Notes: generated by a model from the sequence alone, not told the origin. Numbered from the stretch's first letter, positions 1 through 9,615 are shown. The stretch is DNA of 64,000 nt from Ilyomonas sp965199905 (GCA_965199905.1 OZ241366.1:2356001-2420000), one strand, 5' to 3'. Program-made: numbers and translations.

Positions 1-1
1 G

Positions 2-1531
2 GTACTACTGAATCATCCCGACTATCCCAGCCTGCTGAGCCTGAGCGATGCCCTGCGCGGCTGGCATATAAATAACATTGCCACCCAGGTAAGTAAAGAG
101 GATATCCGCAAACTGCCCCTGCCATTTATAGCGCATACCAACAGAGGGCATGCAGAGGCTTTCGTGGTGGTGACAGAGATAAATGAAGCCGCCGTAAAGA
201 TAATAACCGGCGAAGGAAAAGAGGAAACGGCAGCCTTTCCACAATTCATAAACGGATGGAGCGGGATAACGCTGCTGGCAGAGAAGACAGCGCAATCAGG
301 CGAAACCCGATATGCGGCTAACCGCAGAAAAGAGCGGATCGGCTTGCTAAAAATACCCTCTCTTTTCCTAACCGCTTTGCTGCTTATTGCGGCGTCTTTT
401 CTTTCCTTTTCCCCGCTGCTTTCTGCTGCGGATGCAACAGGTTATTTTCTGCTCTTATTCTGCATGCTTTGTGGCATTGGAGTTACTTCCCTGCTGCTTT
501 GGTACGAGATAGATAAAGCCAACCCTGCCCTGCAAAAAATATGCACGGCAGGCGCGAAGACGAACTGTAATGCAATCCTCGGCTCAAAGCAAGCCAATGT
601 ATTTACGGGCTTCAGCTGGAGCGAGGCGGGCTTCTTTTACTTTACAACGGGATATGTAAGCTTGCTTGTTGCCGGCTTCGAAACTTCTTTTTCTTTATTG
701 TATGTTGTTGTATTGCTAACCGCGGCCGCCCTGCCTTACACGCTTTTTTCCGTGTATTATCAATGGAAAATAGCGAAGCAATGGTGCCCCCTTTGCGTAG
801 CAGTGCAGGTGCTGCTGGCGGCAGGGTTTGCAACGGCGCTAAGCACAGGCTTGTTAGGTGAGGCTGTTATTGCACTTCCCCGGTTTTCCTCCATTCTTTG
901 GTTTGCACTGATTAGTGCTTTTGTAGCTACTGGCTGGTATAGCATAAAACTCTTGTTGCTGCAGGGCGAAGAGGGGAAGCGGAACCGGCGGGAATTAGCG
1001 AGGCTGAAAGCAAACCCGCAGATATGGAATGCGTTGTTATCAAAGCAGAAACAAATAATTACGCCTGCGGATGGCTTAGGCATAACGATAGGAAATCCAC
1101 AGGCTGCCAATACCCTGGTAAAAGTGTGCAACCCTTACTGCGGACCTTGTGCCAAGACGCATCCGGAAATAGAGAAACTGGTTAAAGAAAATGAGAACCT
1201 GAAGGTGCAGATCATATTTACCGCAACGAGCGATGAAGCCGATAAGCGGAGCCTGCCGGTAAAGCACCTGCTGGCAATAGCGAATGGGAAGAATGAGGCA
1301 GTCACCAAAAAGGCTTTAGACGATTGGTACTTAGCTGATAAAAAAGACTACGACCTCTTCGCTGATAAGTACCCGATGAACGGAGAATTGAAGCGGCAGG
1401 ATGCGAAGGTGGAAGCGATGCAAGCCTGGTGTAAAGATGCTAACATCATGTTTACACCTACTTTTTTTATCAATGGTCATCAACTGCCTGATATATACTC
1501 ACTGAGAGATATAAAGAACTTCTTATCATAA
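2..1531 (+). CDS. C39-like / VKOR / thioredoxin fusion membrane protein (5' partial)
   Basis: The reading frame is open from the window edge, so the start lies upstream; the first visible ATG-like codon is not the true start. The first ~70 visible residues resemble the C39-peptidase-like N-terminal domain often fused to bacterial VKOR proteins. A multi-pass membrane part follows with the VKOR signatures: paired loop cysteines at nt 542 and 566 (C-TAGAKTN-C) and the active-site WCPLC (nt 782-796). A C-terminal thioredoxin domain carries CGPC (nt 1139-1150) and a TPT cis-proline motif near the end. VKOR-Trx fusions oxidise quinone-coupled thioredoxins and form disulfides in the envelope. Directly downstream lies a peptide with eight cysteines, so its likely job is disulfide formation in that peptide (inference). 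Confidence 0.88.
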   Translation, partial: VLLNHPDYPSLLSLSDALRGWHINNIATQVSKEDIRKLPLPFIAHTNRGHAEAFVVVTEINEAAVKIITGEGKEETAAFPQFINGWSGITLLAEKTAQSGETRYAANRRKERIGLLKIPSLFLTALLLIAASFLSFSPLLSAADATGYFLLLFCMLCGIGVTSLLLWYEIDKANPALQKICTAGAKTNCNAILGSKQANVFTGFSWSEAGFFYFTTGYVSLLVAGFETSFSLLYVVVLLTAAALPYTLFSVYYQWKIAKQWCPLCVAVQVLLAAGFATALSTGLLGEAVIALPRFSSILWFALISAFVATGWYSIKLLLLQGEEGKRNRRELARLKANPQIWNALLSKQKQIITPADGLGITIGNPQAANTLVKVCNPYCGPCAKTHPEIEKLVKENENLKVQIIFTATSDEADKRSLPVKHLLAIANGKNEAVTKKALDDWYLADKKDYDLFADKYPMNGELKRQDAKVEAMQAWCKDANIMFTPTFFINGHQLPDIYSLRDIKNFLS

Positions 1532-1624
1532 GATATTGTTTGCGCGAACAAACAGGTTTTAAGGGCTTGTACCTGGCTGAAAGGTGAAACAGGTTATTTA
1601 TTATTAATTTAAAATTTACAAAAA

Positions 1625-1831
1625 ATGAATTTAAATTTTGGTACTCCGCTGAGCCGGGGTGAAATGAAGAATGTTATGGGTGGTGTAATGCAATGCACTT
1701 ATACATGTACATGTAACAATGGACAAAATTCAGGTTGTCATGGCACAAGCAGCGAATGTAGAGATTGGACTATTGGAGCTTGTGGTAGCAGTGGTGGTTC
1801 TTGCACAGTTTCTAATTGTGGAAATGAATAA
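1625..1831 (+). CDS. Double-glycine leader peptide with eight-cysteine core (bacteriocin-like precursor)
   Basis: A 68-aa protein. The N-terminal 20 residues have the Bacteroidota GG-leader pattern LSRGEMKNVMGG, matching the GG-Bacteroidales natural-product precursor type whose leader is cut after GG by C39 peptidases. The remaining ~48 residues are small and polar (Gly, Ser, Thr, Asn) with eight cysteines at irregular spacing (C-x3-C-x-C-x7-C-x6-C-x7-C-x6-C-x4-C). The even number fits four disulfides. It sits between a VKOR-thioredoxin fusion and a C39 exporter/HlyD pair, which is the context expected for an exported peptide. No lanthipeptide synthetase or radical-SAM maturase is visible nearby. 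An antimicrobial, signalling or adhesive role cannot be told apart from sequence. Confidence 0.85.
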   Translation: MNLNFGTPLSRGEMKNVMGGVMQCTYTCTCNNGQNSGCHGTSSECRDWTIGACGSSGGSCTVSNCGNE

Positions 1832-1843
1832 TGAAAATGACTC

Positions 1844-1882
1844 AAAAGAAGGCATTATTTTTTTTATTAATGCCTTCTTTTT
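1844..1882 (+). terminator. Intrinsic terminator after the precursor peptide gene
   Basis: A perfect 14-bp stem (AAAAGAAGGCATTA, 1844-1857, with its complement at 1868-1881) closes a T-rich loop and ends in a T run. It lies 13 nt after the precursor stop codon and 19 nt before the next start, so it could end or attenuate transcription and give much more peptide mRNA than transporter mRNA. Confidence 0.75.
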
Positions 1883-1900
1883 GAATTTTAAAATGAAAAT

Positions 1901-3472
1901 ATGAATAAGAAACGTAAGTGCTTTTATAAGGTTGCTTTTTATGTTTTACTATTTATATTATATAGCAAAACATACGGAGCTGATATTACAGGCAGGTTGA
2001 TAAATTTGAAAAGCAGGGCAGTTAGTGCTTATTATTATGACAACATAGATGGATTTTGCAACATGTTGTATAATCCATCCAAAATAAATTTTATCAACAA
2101 TTCATTTCATATTTCTCTAAAGAATAAACATTCAGGTTTTTGCATTATTGAACTGCCGAACTTAAGAGTGCCGGTTTATGTCAATCCTACTGACTCTATT
2201 CACTTAAATTTGTATTACTCATCAAATCCAATTAAAACCTCCAATTCGATTGATTCACTTATTTTTTACGGTAATAATAAGTTTGGAAATAATTTGTATA
2301 ATGTTTACGAACGAGAAATCCTTTGGAAACAGGTTTTCTATACAAATAATATTTTCTTGGTAAGAAATCACAATGATGTTAAATCCTTATTCAAAGATGT
2401 TTCTTTTCTAATAGATTCATTACTCAATCCATTTACTAAAGCATATCAAACCAGATTAATAGAAAAGGAATATTTCCTTACTATTAAAGCTGATATTACA
2501 GCAAAAGTTCTTTTAAATACGGTTAATCTGCTGAAAATAATGACAGCTTCAGCAAGTTATAATTTAAATCACGTAAAAAAAGATACCTCTTTACAAGAGG
2601 TTGCGAGACTAAACAGTTCTTTACTTACCCGTAAATCTATAGACAGTTTAAAAAAACTATTTTATAGCACTTATTCTCCTTTAGATAGCGGTTTTCAAAG
2701 TTCTTGGTTAGGTGTCAATTATATTCAAGACTATTATCAGAATTCTTGGATTGATTTTATGAATATTAATTTTTATGATTCAAATTTTAATAATCTTATA
2801 AAAGATAACAGATACTTTGGTTTTATGCATGGCAGGACTCAGGAAATTGCGTGGGCGCGTAATCTATATTGGTATATTGAAGACGAACAAAATTTTCCTG
2901 CTGTTAAAAGGGAATACTATATGTTTAAGAGGTATCATCCTGCGTCTAAATTAATTAAATTCTTAGATCAAAAGATAATTAATAGAGAAAAAGAATGGAA
3001 AAAGTCACAAAATGACATGGATACTGCTTTATTAACTGATATCCATTTTCTTAGATTGAATAGCGACAGTACATTAACACAAATAATTCATCATTATTTT
3101 CCTGTTAAAAACGTGTTTATTGACTTGTGGGCTACCTGGTGTCATCCCTGTGTTGAACAATTAGCATTTGAAAAAGAATTACAAGCTTATTTATATTCAA
3201 AAGGAGTAGAAACGCTTTATATTTCTATTGATGATGAAACAAATGAAGAAACTTGGAAAAGTATGGTTAAGCGAAAGCACTTAAAAGGTTATCATATTTT
3301 GTCATCACCAGAATTATTAAAAAATATACAAGATGTATTATATAATAAAGAAACAATATCTATACCAAGATATTTGTTAATAAGTAAAGCAGGAACAATT
3401 ATCAATACAGATCTACCTCGGCCAAGTGATATGGAAAATTTAAAAAATACTATAAATAAACTAATAAATTAA
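1901..3472 (+). CDS. TlpA-like secreted thioredoxin-fold protein
   Basis: A 523-aa protein starting MNKKRKCFYK with an N-terminal hydrophobic signal segment (about residues 8-27). The middle ~350 residues are a helical region I cannot assign. The C-terminal ~150 residues are a TlpA/AhpC-TSA type thioredoxin domain with WATWCHPC; the redox cysteines are about residues 414 and 417, and IPRY carries the cis-proline. It should act as a thiol-disulfide enzyme on the outside of the inner membrane. The gene is strikingly AT-rich compared with the flanking genes, suggesting separate acquisition. It sits 5 nt before the exporter gene and is probably co-transcribed with it. Together with the VKOR fusion it gives this cluster two disulfide enzymes. 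Confidence 0.82.
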   Translation: MNKKRKCFYKVAFYVLLFILYSKTYGADITGRLINLKSRAVSAYYYDNIDGFCNMLYNPSKINFINNSFHISLKNKHSGFCIIELPNLRVPVYVNPTDSIHLNLYYSSNPIKTSNSIDSLIFYGNNKFGNNLYNVYEREILWKQVFYTNNIFLVRNHNDVKSLFKDVSFLIDSLLNPFTKAYQTRLIEKEYFLTIKADITAKVLLNTVNLLKIMTASASYNLNHVKKDTSLQEVARLNSSLLTRKSIDSLKKLFYSTYSPLDSGFQSSWLGVNYIQDYYQNSWIDFMNINFYDSNFNNLIKDNRYFGFMHGRTQEIAWARNLYWYIEDEQNFPAVKREYYMFKRYHPASKLIKFLDQKIINREKEWKKSQNDMDTALLTDIHFLRLNSDSTLTQIIHHYFPVKNVFIDLWATWCHPCVEQLAFEKELQAYLYSKGVETLYISIDDETNEETWKSMVKRKHLKGYHILSSPELLKNIQDVLYNKETISIPRYLLISKAGTIINTDLPRPSDMENLKNTINKLIN

Positions 3473-3477
3473 AAACA

Positions 3478-5722
3478 GTGTCTTTTAAATTTTACCAACA
3501 GCTAAACCAAATGGATTGTGGTCCTACCTGTTTAAAAATTGTGGCAAAACATTATGGCAAAACCATTTCCCTGAACCTGCTGAGACAGGAAGCGCAGTAC
3601 AGTAAGGAAGGTGTGAATTTATTAGGTATTAGTGAAGCGGCTGAAAAGATTGGCTTCCGTACACAGGGAGTAAAGCTTTCATTCAAGCAATTGATTGATG
3701 AAGCGCCTAAACCCGCCATATTGCACTGGGGACAAAACCACTTTGTAGTGCTAACGTCAAAGGTGAAGGGAAAAATAATGAGTATAGCCGACCCGGCAAG
3801 GGGTTTAATACAGGTGCCAAAGCAGGACTTTATTCAACATTGGGCAACTACAAATTACGAGGGGGAACCGACAGGTATAGCCCTTCTTTTAGAACCTACA
3901 CCTTCCTTCTATGAGCAGGAGGATACAAAGGAACATAAAGCGGGCTGGGGCATGCTCGCAGGCTACCTGAAGCAACAGAAAGCATTTATCGGGCAGTTGC
4001 TTGCGGGTCTATTGGTGGGCACCTTGCTGCAGCTTATTTTCCCGTTTCTTACACAAAGCATTGTAGATACAGGCATCACCACACACACACAACCTGCAAT
4101 TTATTTACATTATCCTTATAGCCCAGTTTGCCCTTTTTTTCGGACGTACACTGGTAGAGTTCATCCGCAGCCGGCTGTTACTATTCATCAGCACGCGCAT
4201 CAACTTATCTCTTTTGTCAGACTTCTGGATAAAGATGATGCGGCTGCCGCTGCATTATTTTGATACCAAGCAAACGGGTGACATACTGCAACGGATACAG
4301 GACCAGCACCGCATTGAAAACTTCCTGACAGGCTCTACCCTTTCCACGCTTTTTTCGATGGTGAACCTATTGGTATTCTCTGTAGTGCTGCTGATTAATA
4401 ATACCACCGTTTTTTCCATCTTTCTGATTGGCTCCGTGTTGTACCTTTTGTGGATACGCATTTTTTTAAAATACCGGCGCAACCTGGACTATAAACGCTT
4501 TGCGGCAGCCAGCCGGGAAAACAGCGCGACCATGCAACTGATACATGGCATGCAGGAAATAAAACTGAACGGAGCCGAGATGCTGCGCCGGTGGGATTGG
4601 GAAGGCTTGCAGGCATCCCTGTTCAGGCTATCATTCAAGAGCCTCTCATTAAGCCAATACCAGCAGGCTGGCGCTTTTTTTATTAACGAGGGTAAGAACA
4701 TTCTCATTACATTTTTTGTAGCGAAAGCGGTGCTGGAGGGGCAGCTAACCCTGGGCGCTATGCTGGCCATACAATACATTATCGGGCAGATGAACAGCCC
4801 GGTAGAACAATTGATCGGCTTTGTGCAACAGGCACAGGACGCCAAGATTTCGCTGGAACGACTTAACGAAGTGTACGAGGTGGCGGATGAGGAAGGAGCA
4901 TCTGCTAACGGATTGGCTTTCGGTACCCAATTACCTCAAAATAAATCGGTTTGTGTACAGAACTTTTCCTTTACCTACGCAGGCGCCGGTAATGAGCCTG
5001 TTTTGAAAAACATAAGCCTGCACATACCGGAAGGGAAGGTAACGGCTATTGTGGGCATGAGCGGCAGCGGAAAAACAACACTGCTGAAACTGCTGCTGCA
5101 ATACTATGACCATTATAAGGGCGATATTTTAATTGGCGGAGAGAACAAAGAAGAAAGCCAGGTATTGTATAACCGCGGTACATCACTAAAAGCCATTTCA
5201 CCCAAATACTGGCGCAGCCAGTGCGGGAGCGTGATGCAGGATGGCTTTATCTTCAGCGACAGTATTGCCAGGAACATAGCCGTGAGTGATGAAACCCCTG
5301 ATTATAAAAGACTGATTGATGCCTGCCGGACGGCGAACATCCTTTCTTTTGTGGAGGGACTGCCGTTGGGTTTCAATACAAAAATAGGGGCAGAAGGAAA
5401 TGGCATCAGCCAGGGACAAAAGCAGCGCATACTGATAGCGCGCGCCGTATATAAAGACCCGCAATACGTGTTTTTTGACGAAGCCACCAACGCATTGGAT
5501 GCGAACAATGAAAAGGATATTATGCACAACCTGCGGCTTTTTTTTACGGGACGAACCGTAGTTGTGGTAGCCCACCGGCTAAGCACTGTAAAAGAGGCCG
5601 ATAATATAGTGGTGCTGCATAATGGCTCCATAACGGAACAGGGAACGCATGAGGAGCTAAGCCGAAGAAAAGGACAGTATTATGAACTGGTGAAGAACCA
5701 GTTGGAAATGGGAGCCGCCTAA
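3478..5722 (+). pseudogene. C39 peptidase-containing ABC exporter, split by one frameshift
   Basis: Translation starts at GTG 3478, only 5 nt after the upstream stop. The first part is a C39 peptidase domain (QMDCGPTC with the catalytic Cys about residue 14, then HFVVL and DPARG for His and Asp) followed by the first membrane helices. The reading frame is lost at an (AC)5 run near 4081 and resumes one base later with NLQFIY. The rest encodes the ABC membrane domain and an ATPase with Walker A GMSGSGKTT, a variant signature ISQGQ and Walker B FFDEATNALD. Removing one base gives a single 747-aa protein, normal for this family. These proteins cut double-glycine leaders and export the core. The break could be a real mutation, a phase-variable tract or a sequencing error. 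Confidence 0.85.
4081..4090 (+). repeat. (AC)5 dinucleotide run at the exporter frameshift
   Basis: Five AC units preceded by CATCACC and followed by AACCTG. Frame 1 is coding upstream and frame 2 downstream, so the coding break maps to this short tract. Such tracts are prone to slippage and to base-calling error. Confidence 0.6.
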
Positions 5723-5817
5723 ATGAAACTATAGAAGCCGGCAACGGGAGTGCCCTTTGAGATAAGCTGACTGAACAGAATGTAATATGAATTACTAACT
5801 ATCCTGAACAAAATAAT

Positions 5818-7146
5818 ATGCCATATACCATTGACAGTGGCGGGAATTTAGAAACCGATTATGCAGCCATAACAGACGCGACTTCGCCACGCAGCGAAGC
5901 CCTTACGGAAATTGTATATTACAAACCCGGGTTCATGATAAGATATGGAACAGGCATTTTTCTTCTCGTGCTGCTTCTCATTGTGCTTTGCTGCTGGCTG
6001 ATACGATACCCGGACATTGTAGCGGGGAAAGCCGTGCTGACCTCTGTAAACGCACCAAAACCCGTGGTGGCAAAAACGGATGGCAAACTTGTGATGCTGC
6101 GGATGGAGGAGGATGCTCCTGTGCAGGAAGGTGATGTAATGGGCTTTATAGAAAGCACCGCCAGCCATACCCAGGTAATGGCCTTGTCGGCGTATTTAGA
6201 TACGCTTGCCATGCTTTTGCAGAACAACAGGGATGCAGAACTGGTGAAACAGAAGGAAAGGAACTTCGGCAACTTAGGAGAACTGCAACCTTTTTTTCAA
6301 ACTTTTGAACAGAGCTTTACAGACTACAGCAATTATATAGCAGATGGTTTTTTTGTAAAAAAAGCTACTTTATTATCGGCTGACAAGGCCTACCTGCAAC
6401 AGCAGAATGCCCTGCTGCTGGCACAAAAGAAAATGCAGCAACAGGACCTGGACCTGGCGGAGAAAACATTTGCCATGAATGATACCCTGATGAAGCAAAA
6501 GGTAATTTCGGCGCTGGAGTACAGAAATGAACAAAGTAAATACCTGAGCAAGCAGCAGGCGATACCGCAACTGAACGCATCCATCATTGCCAATGAAAAC
6601 GGGCAGAACGATAAGGATAAAGAGATAGCAGAGCTACGAAATACCGCCCAACAGCAAATGTCCATTTTTGTACAGGTACTGAATACCTTGAAAAGCGAAG
6701 TGGAGAACTGGAAGCGGAAATATCTTTTGACGGCTACTGCAACCGGAACGATATCGCTAACCGGATTTTTAGAAGTGAACCAGCCTGTAAAAAGTGGGCA
6801 AACGCTGTGTTATATCAGCAGTGCCGGCAGCCATTACTATGCGCAGATGCTGATACCGCAGGCTAACTTTGGAAAAGTGAAACGAGGAGAAGATGTGCTG
6901 CTAAAGTTTGAAGCCTACCCAAGCGCAGAATGGGGCAGTGTACAGGGCAAAGTGGATTTTGTATCTCATGTGCCTACGGATAGTGGTTATCTGGCTAAGA
7001 TTATTCTTCCCAACGGTTTACAAACAGACTACAACAGGCAGGTTCAATATCATGACGGACTAATGGCTACTGGGCAAATCATTACAGCCGATAAAAGATT
7101 GATAGAGCAATTGTATCATACTTTGTACACCCAGGTAAGCCGTTGA
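5818..7146 (+). CDS. HlyD-family membrane fusion (adaptor) protein
   Basis: A 442-aa protein with a short cytoplasmic N terminus, one membrane span (about residues 40-64), a split lipoyl-type beta domain (AKTDGKLVM ... ATATGTISLTG), and a long central region rich in Gln, Leu and Lys consistent with a coiled-coil hairpin. A beta-barrel-like C-terminal part follows. HlyD proteins connect an inner-membrane ABC exporter to an outer-membrane channel. It lies 95 nt after the C39 exporter on the same strand and completes the export system for the GG-leader peptide. No TolC-like gene is visible in the window, so the outer channel would come from elsewhere. Confidence 0.88.
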   Translation: MPYTIDSGGNLETDYAAITDATSPRSEALTEIVYYKPGFMIRYGTGIFLLVLLLIVLCCWLIRYPDIVAGKAVLTSVNAPKPVVAKTDGKLVMLRMEEDAPVQEGDVMGFIESTASHTQVMALSAYLDTLAMLLQNNRDAELVKQKERNFGNLGELQPFFQTFEQSFTDYSNYIADGFFVKKATLLSADKAYLQQQNALLLAQKKMQQQDLDLAEKTFAMNDTLMKQKVISALEYRNEQSKYLSKQQAIPQLNASIIANENGQNDKDKEIAELRNTAQQQMSIFVQVLNTLKSEVENWKRKYLLTATATGTISLTGFLEVNQPVKSGQTLCYISSAGSHYYAQMLIPQANFGKVKRGEDVLLKFEAYPSAEWGSVQGKVDFVSHVPTDSGYLAKIILPNGLQTDYNRQVQYHDGLMATGQIITADKRLIEQLYHTLYTQVSR

Positions 7147-7286
7147 ATGCTTTCATACAATTTTGGGTTCATGAAATCTTTCTTTTCTGTTTCGAACATT
7201 ACAGCGTTTTTAAAAAATAAAAAGCAGGGGATAAACATTGCTTATTTGTTTACCACCGGCTTTAAAAAATACCAATTTACAGAAGA

Positions 7287-7652
7287 CTAATGTAAGCTAT
7301 TCTGCCATGACCAGGGATTGCTGAGGATGGATGCTCCAAAAAAGAGTAAATACGCTACAATCACTAAAATATAAAGCGCTGACAGGCATATCCCGATGAT
7401 GCCGCAGATTCTTCCCGCCTTTACATTGTTGAAAGAAGACGCTGTGTAGAAACCAGGATTGGCATTGTACAAATCCATGTCTTTTTTGGCTAACACCAAA
7501 GAAATAATTCCACAGACAAGACCGAAAAGTCCGTAACAAAAGCAAAGCACAAGAGATAAAATACCAAGCACCAATACCCCCGTAGCATTTGGTAAAGGTT
7601 GTGGTGACTGAGGTGTGAATATTGACTGTTCTGAACGGTTTTCAAATTCCAT
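7287..7652 (-). CDS. Small membrane protein, DUF4190 / CCC-motif-like
   Basis: A 121-aa protein with an N-terminal ~20-residue hydrophilic tail and two hydrophobic segments (about residues 25-52 and 82-112) separated by a loop with DMDLYNANPGFYTASSFNNV. The first helix contains LCFCYG, reminiscent of Bacteroidota CCC-motif/DUF4190 membrane proteins. Its start codon overlaps the stop of the upstream DUF2752 gene by one base (TAATG), so the two are probably translationally coupled. The function is unknown. The pair could be suspected of giving immunity to the neighbouring peptide, but it is on the opposite strand and the same pairing is common without bacteriocin genes. Confidence 0.7.
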   Translation of the reverse strand: MEFENRSEQSIFTPQSPQPLPNATGVLVLGILSLVLCFCYGLFGLVCGIISLVLAKKDMDLYNANPGFYTASSFNNVKAGRICGIIGICLSALYILVIVAYLLFFGASILSNPWSWQNSLH

Positions 7653-7984
7653 TACGAGGTGATTTTGTGGTTTACGACTTTGTAAATATAAAAGACCAAA
7701 ATTAAAACCCCCACTGCGCAGGCAGAATATTTAATAATAACAGCGCCGTTGGCAAAACGGTATTTCAGATGCAGAAATGTGAAGGCAAAAATCCACAATA
7801 TCGGGATGGCAGCCGGATACATGGCAAAGCTGCCTGCCACATCGCCTTTAAGCAAGAGCAGCACACTTCTTTGCAAGCCGCAGCCAGGGCATTCAATATG
7901 TAAATATTGTTTGGAAGGGCAAGCCAACAGGTGCGACTGCAGCCAATATATCGCTTTATCATAATATAAAAATAAAGGCGCCAT
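7652..7984 (-). CDS. DUF2752 family membrane protein
   Basis: A 110-aa protein with the DUF2752 hallmark CPGCGLQRS followed by LLKGDVAGSFAMYP and two to three membrane segments. The biochemical role of the family is unknown. It is transcribed on the minus strand after proS, 9 nt from the proS stop, and its stop codon overlaps the start of the next small membrane gene. The proS-DUF2752-DUF4190 arrangement looks like one operon. Confidence 0.82.
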   Translation of the reverse strand: MAPLFLYYDKAIYWLQSHLLACPSKQYLHIECPGCGLQRSVLLLLKGDVAGSFAMYPAAIPILWIFAFTFLHLKYRFANGAVIIKYSACAVGVLILVFYIYKVVNHKITS

Positions 7985-7993
7985 GCAGCAGTT

Positions 7994-9475
7994 TTAATAC
8001 GCTCTTGCAAACAACACTCTTTCCTTCGAAGGTTTGCCGCTGAGCATGTCAATGCCATCTTCCTTTTTGTTGTTTAAAGGAATACAGCGGATGGTAGCTT
8101 TGCTCAGCTCTTTTATTTTTTCTTCGGTTTCGGCGGTGCCGTCCCAATGGGCAGATACAAAACCGGTTTTATTATCCAGGATATCCATAAATTCTTCCCA
8201 GCTATTGGCTTCGGTAATGTGAGCATCGCGAAACGCTTTTGCCTTTTTGTACATGCTGTGCTGAATGTCTTCCAGCAAGTGCTTGATGGTATTGGCTAAG
8301 TTCTCAATCGGGTAACTTGCTTTTTCTTTTGTATCGCGGCGGGCTACTTCGGCAACGCCTTTCTCCAGGTCGCGCGCACCAATGGCAATGCGCACCGGCA
8401 CGCCTTTCATTTCATATTCGGCAAACTTCCAGCCCGGGCGGTTATTATCGCTGTCATCATACTTTACCGATACTCTTTGTGCTTTCAAACCAGGAATAAG
8501 GCGACCTTTTATTTCTTTATCAATTTCCTTTTTCTGTTCTTCACCTTTATAAATAGGAATGATAACCACCTGCACAGGCGCTATGCGTGGCGGCAATATC
8601 AATCCCTGGTCATCGCTATGCGTCATTACCAAGCCACCGATGAGGCGCGTGCTTACGCCCCAGCTTGTTGCCCACACATAATCGAGCTTGTTGTTTTTAT
8701 CGCTGAACTTAACATCGAATGCCTTCGCAAAATTTTGCCCCAAAAAATGTGAAGTACCAGCCTGCAAAGCCTTGCCATCCTGCATCAAGGCTTCAATACA
8801 ATATGTATCTTCAGCACCGGCAAAACGCTCGCTCTCGGTTTTTACCCCTTTAATAACCGGCATTGCCATATAATTTTCAGCAAAATCAGAATACACGTTC
8901 AGCATCTGTTTCGCTTCGGCTACGGCTTCTTCCTGCGTGGCATGAGCCGTATGACCTTCCTGCCAGAGAAATTCTGCTGTACGAAGAAAAAGACGCGTGC
9001 GCATTTCCCAGCGCACTACGTTTGCCCATTGGTTAATAAGCAGCGGCAAATCGCGATACGATTGTATCCAGGTTTTATAAGTATTCCAAATGATGGCTTC
9101 GCTCGTTGGGCGAACCACGAGTTCTTCCTCCAGCTTTGCCTCCGGGTCCACAATTAGTTTTCCTTTATTGTCAGGATCACTTTTTAATCGGTAATGTGTT
9201 ACTACGGCACACTCTTTTGCGAAGCCCTCTGCATTTTTTTCTTCGGCTTCAAACAAACTTTTGGGAACAAAAAGAGGAAAGTAAGCATTGGTATGCCCCG
9301 TTTTCTTAAACATTTTGTCGAGTACATCCCGCATGTTCTCCCACAGTGTGTAGCCATACGGTTTTATAACCATGCAGCCACGCACGGCGCTGTAATCGGC
9401 AAGTTGCCCTTTTAAAACCAAATCATTGTACCATTGAGAATAATCTTCAGCGCGGGACGTAATTTCTTTACTCAT
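7994..9475 (-). CDS. proS: Prolyl-tRNA synthetase
   Basis: A 493-aa class II synthetase that charges tRNA-Pro with proline in the cytoplasm. It is the short, archaeal/eukaryote-like form without the bacterial editing insertion: it begins with RAEDYSQWYNDLVLKG, has class II motif 2 (LRTAEFLWQEGHTAH), the anticodon-binding domain beginning about residue 290 (APVQVVIIP), and a C-terminal zinc-binding-like extension ending in ARAY as is typical. The length fits this class. The start at 9475 is supported by the conserved N terminus. It is the first gene of a minus-strand unit followed by DUF2752 and the CCC-like gene. Confidence 0.96.
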   Translation of the reverse strand: MSKEITSRAEDYSQWYNDLVLKGQLADYSAVRGCMVIKPYGYTLWENMRDVLDKMFKKTGHTNAYFPLFVPKSLFEAEEKNAEGFAKECAVVTHYRLKSDPDNKGKLIVDPEAKLEEELVVRPTSEAIIWNTYKTWIQSYRDLPLLINQWANVVRWEMRTRLFLRTAEFLWQEGHTAHATQEEAVAEAKQMLNVYSDFAENYMAMPVIKGVKTESERFAGAEDTYCIEALMQDGKALQAGTSHFLGQNFAKAFDVKFSDKNNKLDYVWATSWGVSTRLIGGLVMTHSDDQGLILPPRIAPVQVVIIPIYKGEEQKKEIDKEIKGRLIPGLKAQRVSVKYDDSDNNRPGWKFAEYEMKGVPVRIAIGARDLEKGVAEVARRDTKEKASYPIENLANTIKHLLEDIQHSMYKKAKAFRDAHITEANSWEEFMDILDNKTGFVSAHWDGTAETEEKIKELSKATIRCIPLNNKKEDGIDMLSGKPSKERVLFARAY

Positions 9476-9615
9476 AATTCGGCGAACGCATCCTGCAAAC
9501 GGGTCAGCAATTTCTTTTTACAATAAATGGATGCTTATTTGCAGGATTATCTTTTTATTTGTAAGATACCTTTTTACAGGCAGCGCAAAAGTAGTAATTT
9601 AGTGTCTTAAAAGAA

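Noticed and set aside
7171..7290. 39-aa small ORF after hlyD (MKSFFSVSNITAFLKNKK)
   Set aside because: No GG leader, no homologue I recognise and it overlaps the end of the DUF4190 gene; chance cannot be excluded.
7287..7984. DUF2752/DUF4190 pair as immunity genes for the peptide
   Set aside because: They are on the opposite strand, follow proS closely and this pair is common away from bacteriocin clusters.
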